A stretch of 64,000 nt of DNA from Verrucomicrobiia bacterium (GTDB lineage: Bacteria > Verrucomicrobiota > Verrucomicrobiia > Limisphaerales > JADLHS01): contig JAHCLO010000007.1 in the NCBI GenBank assembly GCA_026125285.1, forward strand, positions 1 to 64,000, written 5' to 3'. Below, piece by piece: positions 30,292 through 39,935 of the stretch (position 1 is the stretch's first letter; every line of letters begins with the position of its first letter). A program made the position numbers and the translations under genes. Under the pieces are notes generated by a model, which did no database searches, had not been told where the DNA came from, and saw nothing but the letters and a program-made list of their open reading frames with translations.

Positions 30292-32247
30292 TCAGGCTTT
30301 GCCGGTCTTGGTGGTGGTCGCCGTTGGCGCGGTGGGCTCCGGGGATTTCTGCTTATCCTCCTGGGTCGGGCTGCGTCCATTGCCAGTCTTTCCCGTCTCG
30401 GCACCGACCGGAGACCGTAGCAACACGCTTTCCCCTTCCGCTAAACCACTCTTGATCTCGATGAACTCGTCGTTAAACTCGCCCACCTCCACCACGCGTG
30501 GTTCCGGCTTGAAGCCCCGCGCCACGTAACACACGTGCTTGCCGTCAGCCGGCGACACCGCTTGCACCGGCACATAGACCACGTCGTCCAGCCGGTTCAC
30601 AAGGATTTCCACCTTGGCGCTCATGCCCGGCTTGACCCAGTCGTGCGTGCCGTCAATCGCAACGGTTGTCAGATAGACCTTCATATCCGGATTCATCCAG
30701 CGGTTCTGCGAGTCCGGCAACACGCCCACCTTGGTGACTTCGCCGGTGAGCACTTCGTCGGGGAACGCATCCACGGTGATCCGCGCCTTCAAACCACGTT
30801 GCACCTTCTTGATGTAACTCTCGTGAATTCGCACATTCACCGACATGCGGGTGGTGTCGGGAATCGTGATGATGGTCTGGCGTTCGCGGACGGCGGCGCC
30901 TTCGCGGATGCGTTCCTCGCCGCCGTAAAACACCATGTCATCGCGATTGGCGCCGTAAACCACCAGCCCGGCCTTTTGGGCCGGCAGCGTGCATTTTTCG
31001 AGTTGCTCGGCCAGGTCCTTCTTCTGGCGCGTTTGAACTCCATGCTGACCTTGGGCGGATTTCAGCTTCGCCCGGGCCTGGGCCAGCTTCGAGATGGCCA
31101 GGCGCCGCGCCTTGTCCAACTCCCGCACCGCCTCGGCGTATTTGGACAACGATTCCTCGGCGGACTTCGCAAATTCGTACTTGAGAAACAACGCGCGCGC
31201 CGTCTCGGCGGTCTGGACTTTCAAGCGGCTGTTCTCATACGCAATCTCGTCGCGCTGGAGGTCCGTCCGGGTGACAAATCCCTTGTCGAACAGGCGGGTC
31301 GTGCCCTCCAGGGTGGCCTTGGCCTGGCCGAGTTCCTTTTGGGCCACCTGCAAATCATCCTCGAACTTGCGCAACTTCTGTTTGGCTTCCCCGTCCCCCA
31401 ACACTTCAATGTCAGCATACTTCGCGAAATCAAACGCAAGCGTCGCGATGGGTACGGCGGGCGGTTCTTCGAGGTCGCCGGAAGCTGCCGCCGGCGGGGT
31501 GGCTGGCGGAGGTTGCGCCAGTCTGATGACCGACGACAACGCTGGACCGTCAGCGTGGACGAGCACAGGGCCGGCGACCTGCGTATTGGGACTACTCGGC
31601 GGCGTTTGTTGGCGAGGTGCCGCCGTGGTCGCTTCATCGGCGTGACGCGTGGTTTCGACGTTGTTGGTGCTGGCTGCGGCCAGGAGTTGGTCGAGCCCAA
31701 GCTGGGCGATGATCTCCGCCGTGACCGTGTCGCCCAGGAATTTGTCGAAATCCATGCGGGCAAAGCGGGCCTTCTGCTCCGCGGCCTTGATGTCGCTGGC
31801 GTTCTGGTTCAACTGAATCTCATAATTCTGCTCGGCGTCCGTGAGGCTCGCGACGGCGGATTGATACTGAATCTCCTGCTGCACCATCTGCTTTTCGATT
31901 TCGGATGAATCCAGTTCCACCAGCACTTTGTTGGTGCGCACGTCCTCCTCGGTGACGAGATAACCTTCTTCGACAATTTTCAGAATCTTCGTGCCTTGAT
32001 ACCCCACGCGGACTTCGCACTTGATCTCCTGGAACTCCAGCGCCTGCAGACTGCCGCCTTCCAGCACAGTGATGTCCAGCGGTCCGCGCTTCGCGGCGAA
32101 GGTTGGGATGGTGGCATCCGACTTGTGCCCGCCACGGAAGATGAGCACGGTGGCGAGGATCAGCGCGGCGATGCCGGCGAGGATCAGACCCCAGCGCAGG
32201 CGGGAGGGTCGGGGTGATGCGTTGGCAGTTTCAGCGGACTTTTGCAT
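30292..32247 (-). CDS. HlyD/MacA-type periplasmic adaptor, unusually long
   Basis: A 651-residue membrane-fusion protein that should bridge the ABC permease and the TolC-like channel. The N-terminal anchor (LILAGIAALILATVLIFR) is followed by the first lipoyl/barrel half (LDITVLEGGSLQALEF), a long coiled-coil hairpin and the second barrel half (VRIHESYIKKVQRGLKARI, PGMSAKVEIL). It is well over the usual 370-400 residues. The excess lies in the hairpin, including a Thr/Pro/Ala-rich stretch (TTRHADEATTAAPRQQTPPS). The start at 32247 overlaps the upstream gene by 17 bases. Confidence 0.88.
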   Translation of the reverse strand: MQKSAETANASPRPSRLRWGLILAGIAALILATVLIFRGGHKSDATIPTFAAKRGPLDITVLEGGSLQALEFQEIKCEVRVGYQGTKILKIVEEGYLVTEEDVRTNKVLVELDSSEIEKQMVQQEIQYQSAVASLTDAEQNYEIQLNQNASDIKAAEQKARFARMDFDKFLGDTVTAEIIAQLGLDQLLAAASTNNVETTRHADEATTAAPRQQTPPSSPNTQVAGPVLVHADGPALSSVIRLAQPPPATPPAAASGDLEEPPAVPIATLAFDFAKYADIEVLGDGEAKQKLRKFEDDLQVAQKELGQAKATLEGTTRLFDKGFVTRTDLQRDEIAYENSRLKVQTAETARALFLKYEFAKSAEESLSKYAEAVRELDKARRLAISKLAQARAKLKSAQGQHGVQTRQKKDLAEQLEKCTLPAQKAGLVVYGANRDDMVFYGGEERIREGAAVRERQTIITIPDTTRMSVNVRIHESYIKKVQRGLKARITVDAFPDEVLTGEVTKVGVLPDSQNRWMNPDMKVYLTTVAIDGTHDWVKPGMSAKVEILVNRLDDVVYVPVQAVSPADGKHVCYVARGFKPEPRVVEVGEFNDEFIEIKSGLAEGESVLLRSPVGAETGKTGNGRSPTQEDKQKSPEPTAPTATTTKTGKA

Positions 32248-33949
32248 GTTGTAGTTCCTCCCACTGACCGTTGTCCTTGATGTAGAGAATGCCCATGTTG
32301 TTCCAAAATTGCAGCCGGGCAATGGTGTGCGTGACGAGCGCCTGCGTGCGCTGGTTCTTCGAATCATTCAGCGCGTTCTGCGCGTCCACTTGATCCAGGG
32401 CATTGGCGCGACCGAGTTCGGCCCGGAGGTTCTGTTCCTCGACCCGCCGCTCGGCGAGTTTCACGCCGATTTCGCTGATCTCGTAGCTGCGTTTGGCTTG
32501 ATCCAACGTGCGCCAACTGTCGCGGACCTGGAGCTTGATTTCGTCTTCCTGTTGCTCCAGGGAACGCGCGGCACGATTGCGCGTGATGAGCGCCGTGCGA
32601 TACGAATTGCGCTCCGCCTTGCGGTCCAGGCCGGGATCAAGGTTCAACCCGGCGTTCCACCGGTAACGGTCATAATCCGGCACGGGAAACCCGGTGTTAT
32701 CGTTTGGATCGCTGCTGATGGCCACCGACGCCGTGAGGTCCACACGCGGTTTCAGCAAATTGGCCGCCAGATCCACCCGGCGCTCGGCATCTTCGAACTG
32801 GTCCTTCGTGTTCATGTAATCCAGCCGGGCGGCCAGTGCCACCTGAATGGAATTCTCCACGCTGATTTCGGGATGCCGGATTTGGAGCGCTTCGAGTTCA
32901 CCGTCGGCCAGCACGATGTTGGCATCCGTGTTCAGGCCGAGTTGCAGTTTGAAATTATCCAGCGCCTGGCGATAGCCGCGGATGGCGTTGATCCAGGCGC
33001 TCTCGGCGGAAAGTTCCTGTTGTTCGAGCCGGCCCAGATCGGCCTGGGTCACCCGGCCCTCCTGCGCCAGCGCCCGCGTGCGTTCGGCGTTCCGCCGCGA
33101 ACTTTGCAGGTTTAGAAAATTATTCCGCACCGTGTCGCGGTTGCCCAGCACCCCGTAGTACGCCGTGGCAATCTGCACGCTGAAATCCTTGCGGAACTGG
33201 GTGAACTCGCGCAGGTCGTAGAGCAATTGCCGCTCCGCCTGTATCAGCGCCTCGGTTTGCTGCTTGAAGCCGGCGTCGCGCAACATGGGGCGGAGAAACG
33301 TGGCGCTCAATTGCGACGACGTCGTCACGCGCGGATCGCCCGTGACAAAGCGCAGGAAGTCCGCCGTGAACGCGGTAGTAATGCGGCCCACGTCGCGCAG
33401 GAGCCAACTGGCGTTGATCGTGCCGGATGCGCCCACTCGGCTTTGTTCCACCAGACTGTCGCTGACGAGCACCTTGGGCTGGCCGGTGATCTCGTCAATG
33501 CCCACCGTGACGGCCTGTTCCGTCTGCACCGAGTAATTTGCGTTGCCGCTGCCCGAAAAGATCGGGGCAAATTGATGGCGCGCGAGGGACAGCGCCAGGG
33601 CCGAGAGGTAGAGCTGTTCCTTCCGTGATTGATAATTGCGGCTGTGCTGAACGGCCAGCGCCAGCGTTTCTTCCAGATTCAAAACGCGGGCGTCCCGCTC
33701 GCGCTCGCCATCCGCGCCGAGGAACTCCGGCGCGCGGTCCACCACCGGCAGACCATCAAGCGTTATGACATTCGTTTGCTCAATGGTGAAGGCCGAGTCC
33801 ATGTTCGGCACGGACGGCGACTTCTCCTGGATGAGACGATAGCCCTCCCGGTCGGCGGACTTCCGGTAGTAACCGGTGGTGCAGCCCGCCAGTACGAGCC
33901 AGCACAGCAACAATCCCCGCAACCAATGGCGACCGCTGGACTTGTTCAT
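32231..33949 (-). CDS. TolC-family outer-membrane efflux lipoprotein
   Basis: A 572-residue protein with a lipoprotein signal (LLLCWLVLAGC, lipidated Cys23). The double TolC domain has the repeat helices LNLEETLALAVQHSRNYQ and IQVALAARLDYMNTKDQFED. It forms the outer-membrane channel and alpha-barrel of the exporter. It is first in the four-gene operon, so the promoter should lie in the 331-base gap upstream (33950-34280). I see no gene there; a CGAAATAGTTTCG near-palindrome at 34071-34083 is the only notable feature. Confidence 0.9.
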   Translation of the reverse strand: MNKSSGRHWLRGLLLCWLVLAGCTTGYYRKSADREGYRLIQEKSPSVPNMDSAFTIEQTNVITLDGLPVVDRAPEFLGADGERERDARVLNLEETLALAVQHSRNYQSRKEQLYLSALALSLARHQFAPIFSGSGNANYSVQTEQAVTVGIDEITGQPKVLVSDSLVEQSRVGASGTINASWLLRDVGRITTAFTADFLRFVTGDPRVTTSSQLSATFLRPMLRDAGFKQQTEALIQAERQLLYDLREFTQFRKDFSVQIATAYYGVLGNRDTVRNNFLNLQSSRRNAERTRALAQEGRVTQADLGRLEQQELSAESAWINAIRGYRQALDNFKLQLGLNTDANIVLADGELEALQIRHPEISVENSIQVALAARLDYMNTKDQFEDAERRVDLAANLLKPRVDLTASVAISSDPNDNTGFPVPDYDRYRWNAGLNLDPGLDRKAERNSYRTALITRNRAARSLEQQEDEIKLQVRDSWRTLDQAKRSYEISEIGVKLAERRVEEQNLRAELGRANALDQVDAQNALNDSKNQRTQALVTHTIARLQFWNNMGILYIKDNGQWEELQHAKVR

Positions 33950-34280
33950 GCTTGTTTCCGATCTATCAATGGACCTGCGTCGGCACGGGATCGTTCATTC
34001 TTCGCGTCACATCTTCCAGGTTCCTTCGCCCGACACACTGGATCGTGCATCTTCAACAACCCCGCCGCGACGAAATAGTTTCGCCGGCGCTGATGCAAAC
34101 ACTTCACCTGGATTCGACCCGGCTGCCGCCAAAGGCTCACGCGGAAATTGGAATTGAATTCTTAAAGCTGTGGGCGTTCAACCCGTGCCAGAGGATCCAA
34201 CCCTGGTCACCCGGCACGTTCGCCGCTGTCACCAGCGAGGTTCCTGTGAAGTGCATCACAGTTGGCAGTCCTGCGCGACA

Positions 34281-35201
34281 CTATGCAAACAGGATGTTCT
34301 GCACAAACTGGGAAAGATGCTCCGGGCGCTTGCGATGTTTGCGCATCGCGACCACGAGCTGCCGTTCGAAACGGTCGGGCAAATGAACGCGAGCCAGGTT
34401 CTTCTTCTGACCGTAGATTGCCAGCGCCCGGATCGGCACACAGCTCACGCCCATGCCAAGCGACACCAAGTTGATGATCAGATCGAAGTTGTCGAGTTGC
34501 ATGGCTGGCTCAACTTTGAGGCCAAATCGCACCATCCATCTCCGCAGCGCCCCGCCCGTGTTGGTGGTTTCTTCCAACAGAAGCCATTGTTGCCCTCGCA
34601 GCCAGGCCAAACGCGCCGCTTTCGCTTCAGGGAGCGTATCGAATTCGCCCGCCAACGCTGCGGGAGCTATCAAGATGAAAGCGTCCACGAAACGATGGGT
34701 AACAGTTAACGTCTTTGGCAGGCGCAGCGGCGGACACAAGACTCCGAGATCGAGTTCATTCGCCTCGAGCGCGGTGAGAATGTCCTGACTCGGCTGGCTG
34801 ATCACGCGGTAGCTGGCCTGCAATCCCCGGCGCAAGTTCGCATGAATGAAGCCCGGAAGGTAGGCCGGCGAAATAGTGCGCGAAACCCCAATCCGAATCT
34901 CTTTTCGGGCGTTGGCATAGTCTTCTTTAAGCCGACGCAGTGATTGGTCCACGTCTCCCAGCAGCTTGATGGATTCGTGGAACAGAAATTCTCCGGCCTT
35001 GGTCACGCGCACGCTTCGGGTGGTGCGTGCCAGCAGATCAATTCCCAAGCTGTCTTCCATGCCCTGCATCTGGCGGGTGATGGCGCTCTGGGTCAGCCCG
35101 GCCAGTTCGGCCGCCTTCGTGAAACTACGATGTTTGACCACCAAATGAAACAGCGACAATTCGTAGAGATCGAATGGATGGGTGGCCAACAATTCATTCA
35201 T
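34281..35201 (-). CDS. LysR-family transcriptional regulator
   Basis: A 306-residue regulator. The N-terminal winged helix-turn-helix is SLFHLVVKHRSFTKAAELAG then LTQSAITRQMQGMEDSLG. A C-terminal periplasmic-binding-like effector domain follows (IRIGVSRTISPAYLPGF). The ATG at 35201 is preferred over a GTG three codons upstream because the GTG lies inside the candidate operator. It is transcribed away from a ferredoxin gene, the classic LysR arrangement, so that gene is the likely target. Confidence 0.9.
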   Translation of the reverse strand: MNELLATHPFDLYELSLFHLVVKHRSFTKAAELAGLTQSAITRQMQGMEDSLGIDLLARTTRSVRVTKAGEFLFHESIKLLGDVDQSLRRLKEDYANARKEIRIGVSRTISPAYLPGFIHANLRRGLQASYRVISQPSQDILTALEANELDLGVLCPPLRLPKTLTVTHRFVDAFILIAPAALAGEFDTLPEAKAARLAWLRGQQWLLLEETTNTGGALRRWMVRFGLKVEPAMQLDNFDLIINLVSLGMGVSCVPIRALAIYGQKKNLARVHLPDRFERQLVVAMRKHRKRPEHLSQFVQNILFA

Positions 35202-35205
35202 AATA

Positions 35206-35217
35206 TGCACTAGTGTA
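35206..35217. promoter_or_regulatory. candidate LysR operator in the divergent promoter region
   Basis: TGCACTAGTGTA contains a perfect 8-base palindrome (CACTAGTG), with matching T and A at the outer positions. It lies 5 bases upstream of the LysR start and 63 bases before the ferredoxin gene. An A/T-rich TATAATACT follows, a possible -10 box. This fits an autoregulating LysR site, but binding is inferred. Confidence 0.5.
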
Positions 35218-35280
35218 TAATACTAATGAATTTCACTCAATAGTGAGAATGCGGCAGCTTGGCGGTGAGAAAGGCAATCT

Positions 35281-35514
35281 ATGGCTGACAAACAACTGAA
35301 GACCCCTGAAAACGTCCCCGGCAAATACTACGTGGACAACACCTGCATTGACTGTGACTTGTGTCGCAACATCGCGCCCGGAACATTTGCCCGGCATGAT
35401 GAGGGCGGATATTCGTATGTGTTTAGGCAACCGGTGACGCCAGGGGAAATCACCCAAGCCGAAGAGGCTCGGGCTTCCTGTCCGACAGAGACGATCGGCA
35501 ACGATGGCGAGTGA
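35281..35514 (+). CDS. single-cluster [4Fe-4S] ferredoxin
   Basis: A 77-residue electron carrier with cysteines 22, 25 and 28 (CIDCDLC) and Cys67 followed by proline (SCPTETI). This is the ligand set of a monocluster 4Fe-4S ferredoxin. There is no signal peptide. It ends directly against the purL stop codon (convergent, no gap) and is divergent from the LysR gene, which probably controls it. Confidence 0.88.
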   Translation: MADKQLKTPENVPGKYYVDNTCIDCDLCRNIAPGTFARHDEGGYSYVFRQPVTPGEITQAEEARASCPTETIGNDGE

Positions 35515-38232
35515 TCACGCCATCGCGCGGGCGATGCTGTTCCACCAGGCGTCGTGCAGTTCGGGGAGCGGGGCGGAGAATTCGCCAGCCGCAGTTTTCA
35601 CCGTCAGCTTGTCGCCGCCGACTTTGCCGATCTGCACCGCGGGCACGCCCATGAGCTTGGCGCGTTCGACGACTTTCACGGCGTCGAGCGCTTTGCAACT
35701 GATGACGACGCGCGATTGCGTTTCGCCGAAGAGCAAGGCGTCCAATCGCACCGTAGCGGCGTCTCGGGGGAGCGCCGCAATCTTTTCATCCGATGAGTCA
35801 GCGGCACTCTGCCGAGATGCCGCTACGCCGGAGAGATCAATCGTCGCCCCGATCAGTCGCGGCGTGTCGCGGGCGATGAGCTGGCTGATGCAACTTTCCG
35901 CGAGCGCGACGGCGAGGCCGCCTTCGCTGCAATCGTGCGCGCTCTTCACGAGGCCGGATTGAATCAGGCCGAGGAGCGTGGTGTGCAGCGTCTTCGCCAC
36001 TTCGAGGTCGCAACGCGGCGGCGAACCGTTCTTGATGCCGTGGATAACCTGCAAATACGCGCTGCCGCCGAGGCCTTGCACCGGCGTGGCTTCCACCGCT
36101 TCGCCGAGGAGGATGATGGCGTCGCCTTCGTCCTTGAACCATTGGGTGGTCACGTGTTCGGGCTTTTCGATCAGTCCCACCACGGAGATGGTTGGGGTCG
36201 GATCAATCGGACCCGTCGGACTTTGGTTATACAACGAACAGTTTCCGCCCGTCACAGGCGCGTTGAACGCCTTGCAACCTTCGGCCAAGCCGCGCACGGA
36301 TTCCTTGATCTGCCAGAACAACTCGGGCTTGAGCGGGCTGGGCATGTTGAGGTTGTCCGTCGCGCCAAGCGGCAACGCGCCGGAGCAAGCGAGATTGCGA
36401 CACGCTTCGGCCACGGCGGCCTTCGCGCCTTCGTAGGGATCGAGATAAACGTAACCGCCGTTGCAGTCCACGGTCATGGCGATGAGTTTCTCAGGAAATG
36501 AATCCTCGGGGAGCGCGTGATCGGGGAGCACACGCGCCTCGCGTGTGGCCGACGACGCCTCGTCGTCGGCACAACGCGCGCCATCGCGCGTTGTGTCCTC
36601 GCGCGGCGGCGCGCTCGCCGCGGTTGACGAGGCGTCAACCGCCACAGCCGGGGCGGCTGTGCTCCCCGCCCGCGAAGCGCGTGCGCTCCCCAGCACCGGG
36701 ATCGAGTCTGCTTTGATGCGGATGACCGCGGCGTCGCTGCCGGGCAACACCACCGACCCGGCGCGCACTTGATGATCGTATTGGCGATAGACCCAGTTCT
36801 TCGAGGCGATGCTGGGGAAGGCAAGGAGTCGCTTGAGGGCGGCCGAAGCGTCCGTCACATCCCCCACGCCATCCAGCCGGAACGCTTGCACCTCTTTGAT
36901 GTAAGCCGGCTCAACCGCCTCGCGATGATAGACAGGCGACTCATCGGCAATTTTCTTCGCGGGAATATCCACGACGAGTTTGCCGCCGTGCCGCACCACC
37001 ATGTGGCCGGTGTCCGTGATGACGCCGATTTCGGACCACGGCAAATCCCACTTGTCGAAAATACGCTTCACTTCCTCTTCGCGGCCCTTGTGAATGACGA
37101 TGAGCATGCGCTCCTGCGATTCCGAAAGCATGAGTTCGTAGCTGCTCATGTTCGGCGCGCGTTGCGGAACTTTATCCAATTCGATCTCGATGCCCGTGCC
37201 GGCGCGCGCAGCCATTTCGCAGGTGGAACAGGTCAAACCCGCGGCGCCCATGTCCTGCATGCCGGCGACCGCGCCGGTGGCGAGCAGTTCGAGGCACGCT
37301 TCGCACACGAGTTTTTCCATGAACGGATCGCCGACCTGCACCGCGCCCCGCTGCTGCTCGGCGGATTCCTCGGTCAAATCCTGCGACGCAAACGCCGCGC
37401 CCGCGAGACCGTCGCGCCCCGTCGCCGGCCCAACGTAAAACACGGGATTGCCCACGCCCTTCGCCGCGCCGCGCGTGATCTGTTCATGCCGCAGCACGCC
37501 GAGGCAGAAGGCGTTCACGAGCGGATTGCCCGCGTAAGTTTTGTCGAAATAAACTTCGCCCGCGATGGTCGGGATGCCGAAGCAATTGCCGTAATGCGCG
37601 ATGCCGCTCACCACTCCGGCGAACAGGCGGCGGTTGGTTTTGATGTTTGCGTCTTCGACGACAGTGTCTTGCTCGCCCTCACCCCGGCCCTCTCCCCCGG
37701 GGAGAGGGTGATTCTTTGTTCCCGTCGCACTTAAATCCGAAAGTGCGCGGACTTGCCCAGCAGCGGAAACCGTTTCTCCCTCTCCTGGGGGAGAGGGCCG
37801 GGGTGAGGGCGGTCGTTCCTCTGTAATCGGCCCGAACCTTAAAGAATTCACCGCGCAGACCGGACGCGCGCCCATCGTGAAGATGTCGCGCACGATGCCG
37901 CCGACGCCGGTGGTCGCGCCCTGAAACGGCTCGACCGCGCTCGGATGGTTGTGCGACTCGATCTTGAACGCGATGGCGATGCCGTCGCCGATGTCAATGA
38001 TGCCGGCGTTTTCCTCGCCCGCGCCGACGAGGATCTTGGGCGACTTGGTGGGGAAAGTCTTGAGCAGCAGCTTGGTGTTTTTGTAGCTGCAATGCTCGCT
38101 CCACATCACGGAAAAGATGCCGAGCTCGGTGTAGGTCGGCACGCGGCCGAGGATTTCCCGGGCGTGGGCGTATTCTTCCGGCGTGAGGTTGTGCTTGGCA
38201 ACCAACTCTTGGGTGATGGCGGGTTCGGTCAC
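35515..38232 (-). CDS. purL: phosphoribosylformylglycinamidine synthase, large subunit (PurL), with two repeat-derived insertions
   Basis: ATP-dependent synthase of the fourth purine step, working with PurQ and PurS. Recognised by [54 protein letters not shown] and [10 protein letters not shown]. The GTG start ([15 protein letters not shown]) avoids overlap with the upstream gene. At 905 residues it is about 160 longer than small-type PurL. Much of the excess is two in-frame low-complexity segments (residues about 141-185 and 514-570) that coincide with palindromic REP-like repeats. All visible catalytic blocks are intact, so the enzyme is probably active. Confidence 0.93.
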   Translation of the reverse strand: MTEPAITQELVAKHNLTPEEYAHAREILGRVPTYTELGIFSVMWSEHCSYKNTKLLLKTFPTKSPKILVGAGEENAGIIDIGDGIAIAFKIESHNHPSAVEPFQGATTGVGGIVRDIFTMGARPVCAVNSLRFGPITEERPPSPRPSPPGEGETVSAAGQVRALSDLSATGTKNHPLPGGEGRGEGEQDTVVEDANIKTNRRLFAGVVSGIAHYGNCFGIPTIAGEVYFDKTYAGNPLVNAFCLGVLRHEQITRGAAKGVGNPVFYVGPATGRDGLAGAAFASQDLTEESAEQQRGAVQVGDPFMEKLVCEACLELLATGAVAGMQDMGAAGLTCSTCEMAARAGTGIEIELDKVPQRAPNMSSYELMLSESQERMLIVIHKGREEEVKRIFDKWDLPWSEIGVITDTGHMVVRHGGKLVVDIPAKKIADESPVYHREAVEPAYIKEVQAFRLDGVGDVTDASAALKRLLAFPSIASKNWVYRQYDHQVRAGSVVLPGSDAAVIRIKADSIPVLGSARASRAGSTAAPAVAVDASSTAASAPPREDTTRDGARCADDEASSATREARVLPDHALPEDSFPEKLIAMTVDCNGGYVYLDPYEGAKAAVAEACRNLACSGALPLGATDNLNMPSPLKPELFWQIKESVRGLAEGCKAFNAPVTGGNCSLYNQSPTGPIDPTPTISVVGLIEKPEHVTTQWFKDEGDAIILLGEAVEATPVQGLGGSAYLQVIHGIKNGSPPRCDLEVAKTLHTTLLGLIQSGLVKSAHDCSEGGLAVALAESCISQLIARDTPRLIGATIDLSGVAASRQSAADSSDEKIAALPRDAATVRLDALLFGETQSRVVISCKALDAVKVVERAKLMGVPAVQIGKVGGDKLTVKTAAGEFSAPLPELHDAWWNSIARAMA
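36523..36691. repeat. REP-like element inside purL, GGGGAGC family
   Basis: The ends GGGGAGCACACGCGC and GCGCGTGCGCTCCCC are inverted copies with one mismatch. The 169-base unit is translated in frame as an Ala/Ser/Arg-rich insert between the AAVIRIK and [12 protein letters not shown] blocks of PurL. Confidence 0.85.
37677..37809. repeat. REP-like element inside purL, CCCTCACCCCGG family
   Basis: Perfect 21-base inverted ends (CCCTCACCCCGGCCCTCTCC(C) and its complement) flank a 133-base unit. It is translated as a [12 protein letters not shown]...GGEGRGEG insert after NSLRFG in PurL. The same family occurs at 46305-46495 and, shorter, at 58241-58281. Confidence 0.92.
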
Positions 38233-38245
38233 GGGAAAAATAAAT

Positions 38246-38980
38246 TTAATTCCGGCTTTCGATGATTTCCTCAATTAAAGCCAATTTCTCTGGTGCAATC
38301 TTCCTCCAAACAGATTCCGTTCCGGCTTTGTTCGGAATACTCAGTCTAAAATTCTTTGAACGAAGGCGAATTGGAATGAATTCGATGACGGACTGGAAAT
38401 AATTTAGGAAATCAGAATCAACTTCCTCGAACGGAAAACGCGCATCAAAACTGAGACTGGAATTTCGACCAAGAAAAACGCCAAGCCCTGATATGGCTAG
38501 AACTTGATGCGTGCAATAGGACGGGTCTTGGTATGGCAGTGGTTCGCCTGTCTTCAAATCTTTCCAGACAAAATCGTAAAAAATCGTGAACTGGACTGGG
38601 CCAACGTAATACTTTGGCAACGGCTCATTGGCTGAGAGGAAACTGATCCCTGCATTCAGTTTTTCAACTGGCAGTTTCCACTCCCAACAAAACTCGACTC
38701 TTGCTCCACCACACCACTGCCGTCGCGTTCCTTCGCCAAAGGTAGCAGTTGCCGCCGTCACGAGCTTCTCGGATGAATACTCTGTTTCTGTTGGTGGATT
38801 CTCAAATACCGTCAGCGTTCCACTTCTTGCATCAAAATTTGCAGCACAGTGACTGAAGAAACGAGAAACAGAATCAAAAGCCAAAGCAACTTTCTTGGTT
38901 CGCAACGATGGAAAGCTCTGGTCTTTAGGCATCGTGCAGATCACCTGCCTTCTCAATAAATTTTTTGGCTCGCTGCTCAT
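38246..38980 (-). CDS. hypothetical protein in the split purine operon
   Basis: A 244-residue protein that I do not recognise. It has no signal peptide or membrane span and is rich in aromatic residues and predicted beta strands ([37 protein letters not shown]-like). The gene is visibly more A/T-rich than its neighbours, suggesting transfer. It starts 4 bases after the end of a duplicated purQ tail and ends just before purL, on the same strand. It may be cargo of the same kind as the toxin-antitoxin modules upstream. Confidence 0.6.
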   Translation of the reverse strand: MSSEPKNLLRRQVICTMPKDQSFPSLRTKKVALAFDSVSRFFSHCAANFDARSGTLTVFENPPTETEYSSEKLVTAATATFGEGTRRQWCGGARVEFCWEWKLPVEKLNAGISFLSANEPLPKYYVGPVQFTIFYDFVWKDLKTGEPLPYQDPSYCTHQVLAISGLGVFLGRNSSLSFDARFPFEEVDSDFLNYFQSVIEFIPIRLRSKNFRLSIPNKAGTESVWRKIAPEKLALIEEIIESRN

Positions 38981-38984
38981 TGAC

Positions 38985-39122
38985 TCATGCCGCTGCGGCG
39001 ATAATGTTGTTCTTCAACGCGGTGAAGATGCTTTCAAAAATCCATTTGCCGTCGTCGCTACCGAGCAGTGGTTCGCAGGCGCGTTCGGGATGCGGTATCA
39101 AATTGATTTCCAATTGCTCCAT
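38985..39122 (-). pseudogene. third copy of the purQ 3' tail (tail C)
   Basis: Encodes [19 protein letters not shown] and on to AAAA-stop, the last 38 or so residues of PurQ including the catalytic His-x-Glu motif. An upstream ATG (MEQLEINL) makes a 45-residue frame. By hand it has 5 mismatches in 84 bases against the real purQ, only one of them changing an amino acid. It starts one base after the higA-like stop. It cannot be a functional amidotransferase. It is probably the oldest end of purQ, displaced by insertions. Confidence 0.88.
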
Positions 39123-39123
39123 G

Positions 39124-39348
39124 TCACGCCAGTTCCGCCACATTATCGTCCTCGTATTTTTCAATGAGCACGCCGAGCACCTCCATCATGGACGCGAGCG
39201 GATGGCTTTCATCTTCGCCCACTTCATCCACGAGACGGTCGAGCTGCTTCACAAGCTGGCGGTATTCGCGGTCGTTGTGCGGCACGCGCAGGGCGGGTTC
39301 GACGTGTGGCCAGGCAGCAAAGGCTTTATTCAGTTGTGCGGTTGACAT
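39124..39348 (-). CDS. short HigA-like antitoxin
   Basis: A 74-residue acidic protein (REYRQLVKQLDRLVDEVGED, HPLASMMEVLGVLIEKYEDD) matching the N-terminal region of HigA-type antitoxins. The usual C-terminal helix-turn-helix is not present, so it is either a short natural form or cut at the junction with the purQ tail. It lies 1 base after the HigB-like toxin gene, the toxin-first order typical of higBA. Confidence 0.65.
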   Translation of the reverse strand: MSTAQLNKAFAAWPHVEPALRVPHNDREYRQLVKQLDRLVDEVGEDESHPLASMMEVLGVLIEKYEDDNVAELA

Positions 39349-39349
39349 A

Positions 39350-39643
39350 TTACTTTTTCACTTTCCATTTGCCCGCGTCGTATTCGGCATGGGTCAGCAC
39401 GGCGCGAATATACACCTTGCGCCGATTATAGTGAATCGCGGCAATCAAGCGAGCCTTGTTGCCGCCGATGTTGAAAACCGTCAGCCCGCCGACCTGATCC
39501 GCGTGCGGGAGCAACCAGCGCAACGCGGCAAAGTTCTCGGGATTATTCTGCTTCAGCACGCGATACCAATGCGCCAGCCCGCTTGTCGCCGTCGGGTGTT
39601 TCCCGGCAAATTCATTCAGGCGTTTGCGCGTAATGATGTGCAT
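39350..39643 (-). CDS. HigB-family mRNA interferase toxin
   Basis: A 97-residue basic protein (MHIITRKRLNEFAGKHP, LAHWYRVLKQNNPENFAAL, ARLIAAIHYNRRKVYIRAVL, HAEYDAGKWK). This is the full pattern of the HigB toxin family, related to RelE, which cleaves mRNA on ribosomes. It is paired with a short HigA-like antitoxin directly downstream. A truncated relative is present at 60171-60413. Confidence 0.85.
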   Translation of the reverse strand: MHIITRKRLNEFAGKHPTATSGLAHWYRVLKQNNPENFAALRWLLPHADQVGGLTVFNIGGNKARLIAAIHYNRRKVYIRAVLTHAEYDAGKWKVKK

Positions 39644-39652
39644 GGCGGCGGT

Positions 39653-39916
39653 TCAGTTGCGTGAACCTTTGATTCGCAGGCCGGAAAGTTTTGCGCGCAA
39701 CTCCAGCATGCGGCGGGTTTTGACGATTTCTTTTTCCAGCACGCGCGGGTCGGGCAGCGCCAGCTTGTATTGCGCGGCGAGCACTTGGTTCGTCAGGTTG
39801 CCCATCGAATAGCGCGCCGCGGCTTCGTCGCGTTCGGAACAGAGAATCAAACCGACGGGCGGGTTTTCGTCCTTCAACGTCAGGTCAACATCCACAAAGA
39901 CGTTCGCGTTTTTCAT
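39653..39916 (-). pseudogene. C-terminal remnant of a YhcG/DUF1016 nuclease
   Basis: The 87 residues from MKNANVFVDV contain DENPPVGLILCSERDEAAAR and LAAQYKLALPDPRVLEKEI. This is the C-terminal end of the PD-(D/E)XK YhcG-type nuclease family, normally about 350 residues. The N-terminal domain is missing, and the ATPase gene's 3' end abuts the break. It is a fragment left by recombination, with higB 9 bases downstream. Confidence 0.7.
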
Positions 39917-39935
39917 AGAGCGTTCGCCTTCGTTG

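Noticed and set aside
30535-31908. A 457-codon plus-strand frame across the adaptor gene
   Set aside because: It is antisense to a well-supported HlyD/MacA gene, is rich in R, G, H and L, and matches no family; an artefact of GC-rich third positions.
36769-37734. A 321-codon plus-strand frame opposite purL
   Set aside because: Antisense to conserved PurL blocks and rich in H, R and F; not a gene.
36523-37809. Frameshift or intein explanation for the extra length of PurL
   Set aside because: The frame is continuous and the extra segments coincide exactly with palindromic repeats; there are no splicing motifs and they are far too short for inteins.
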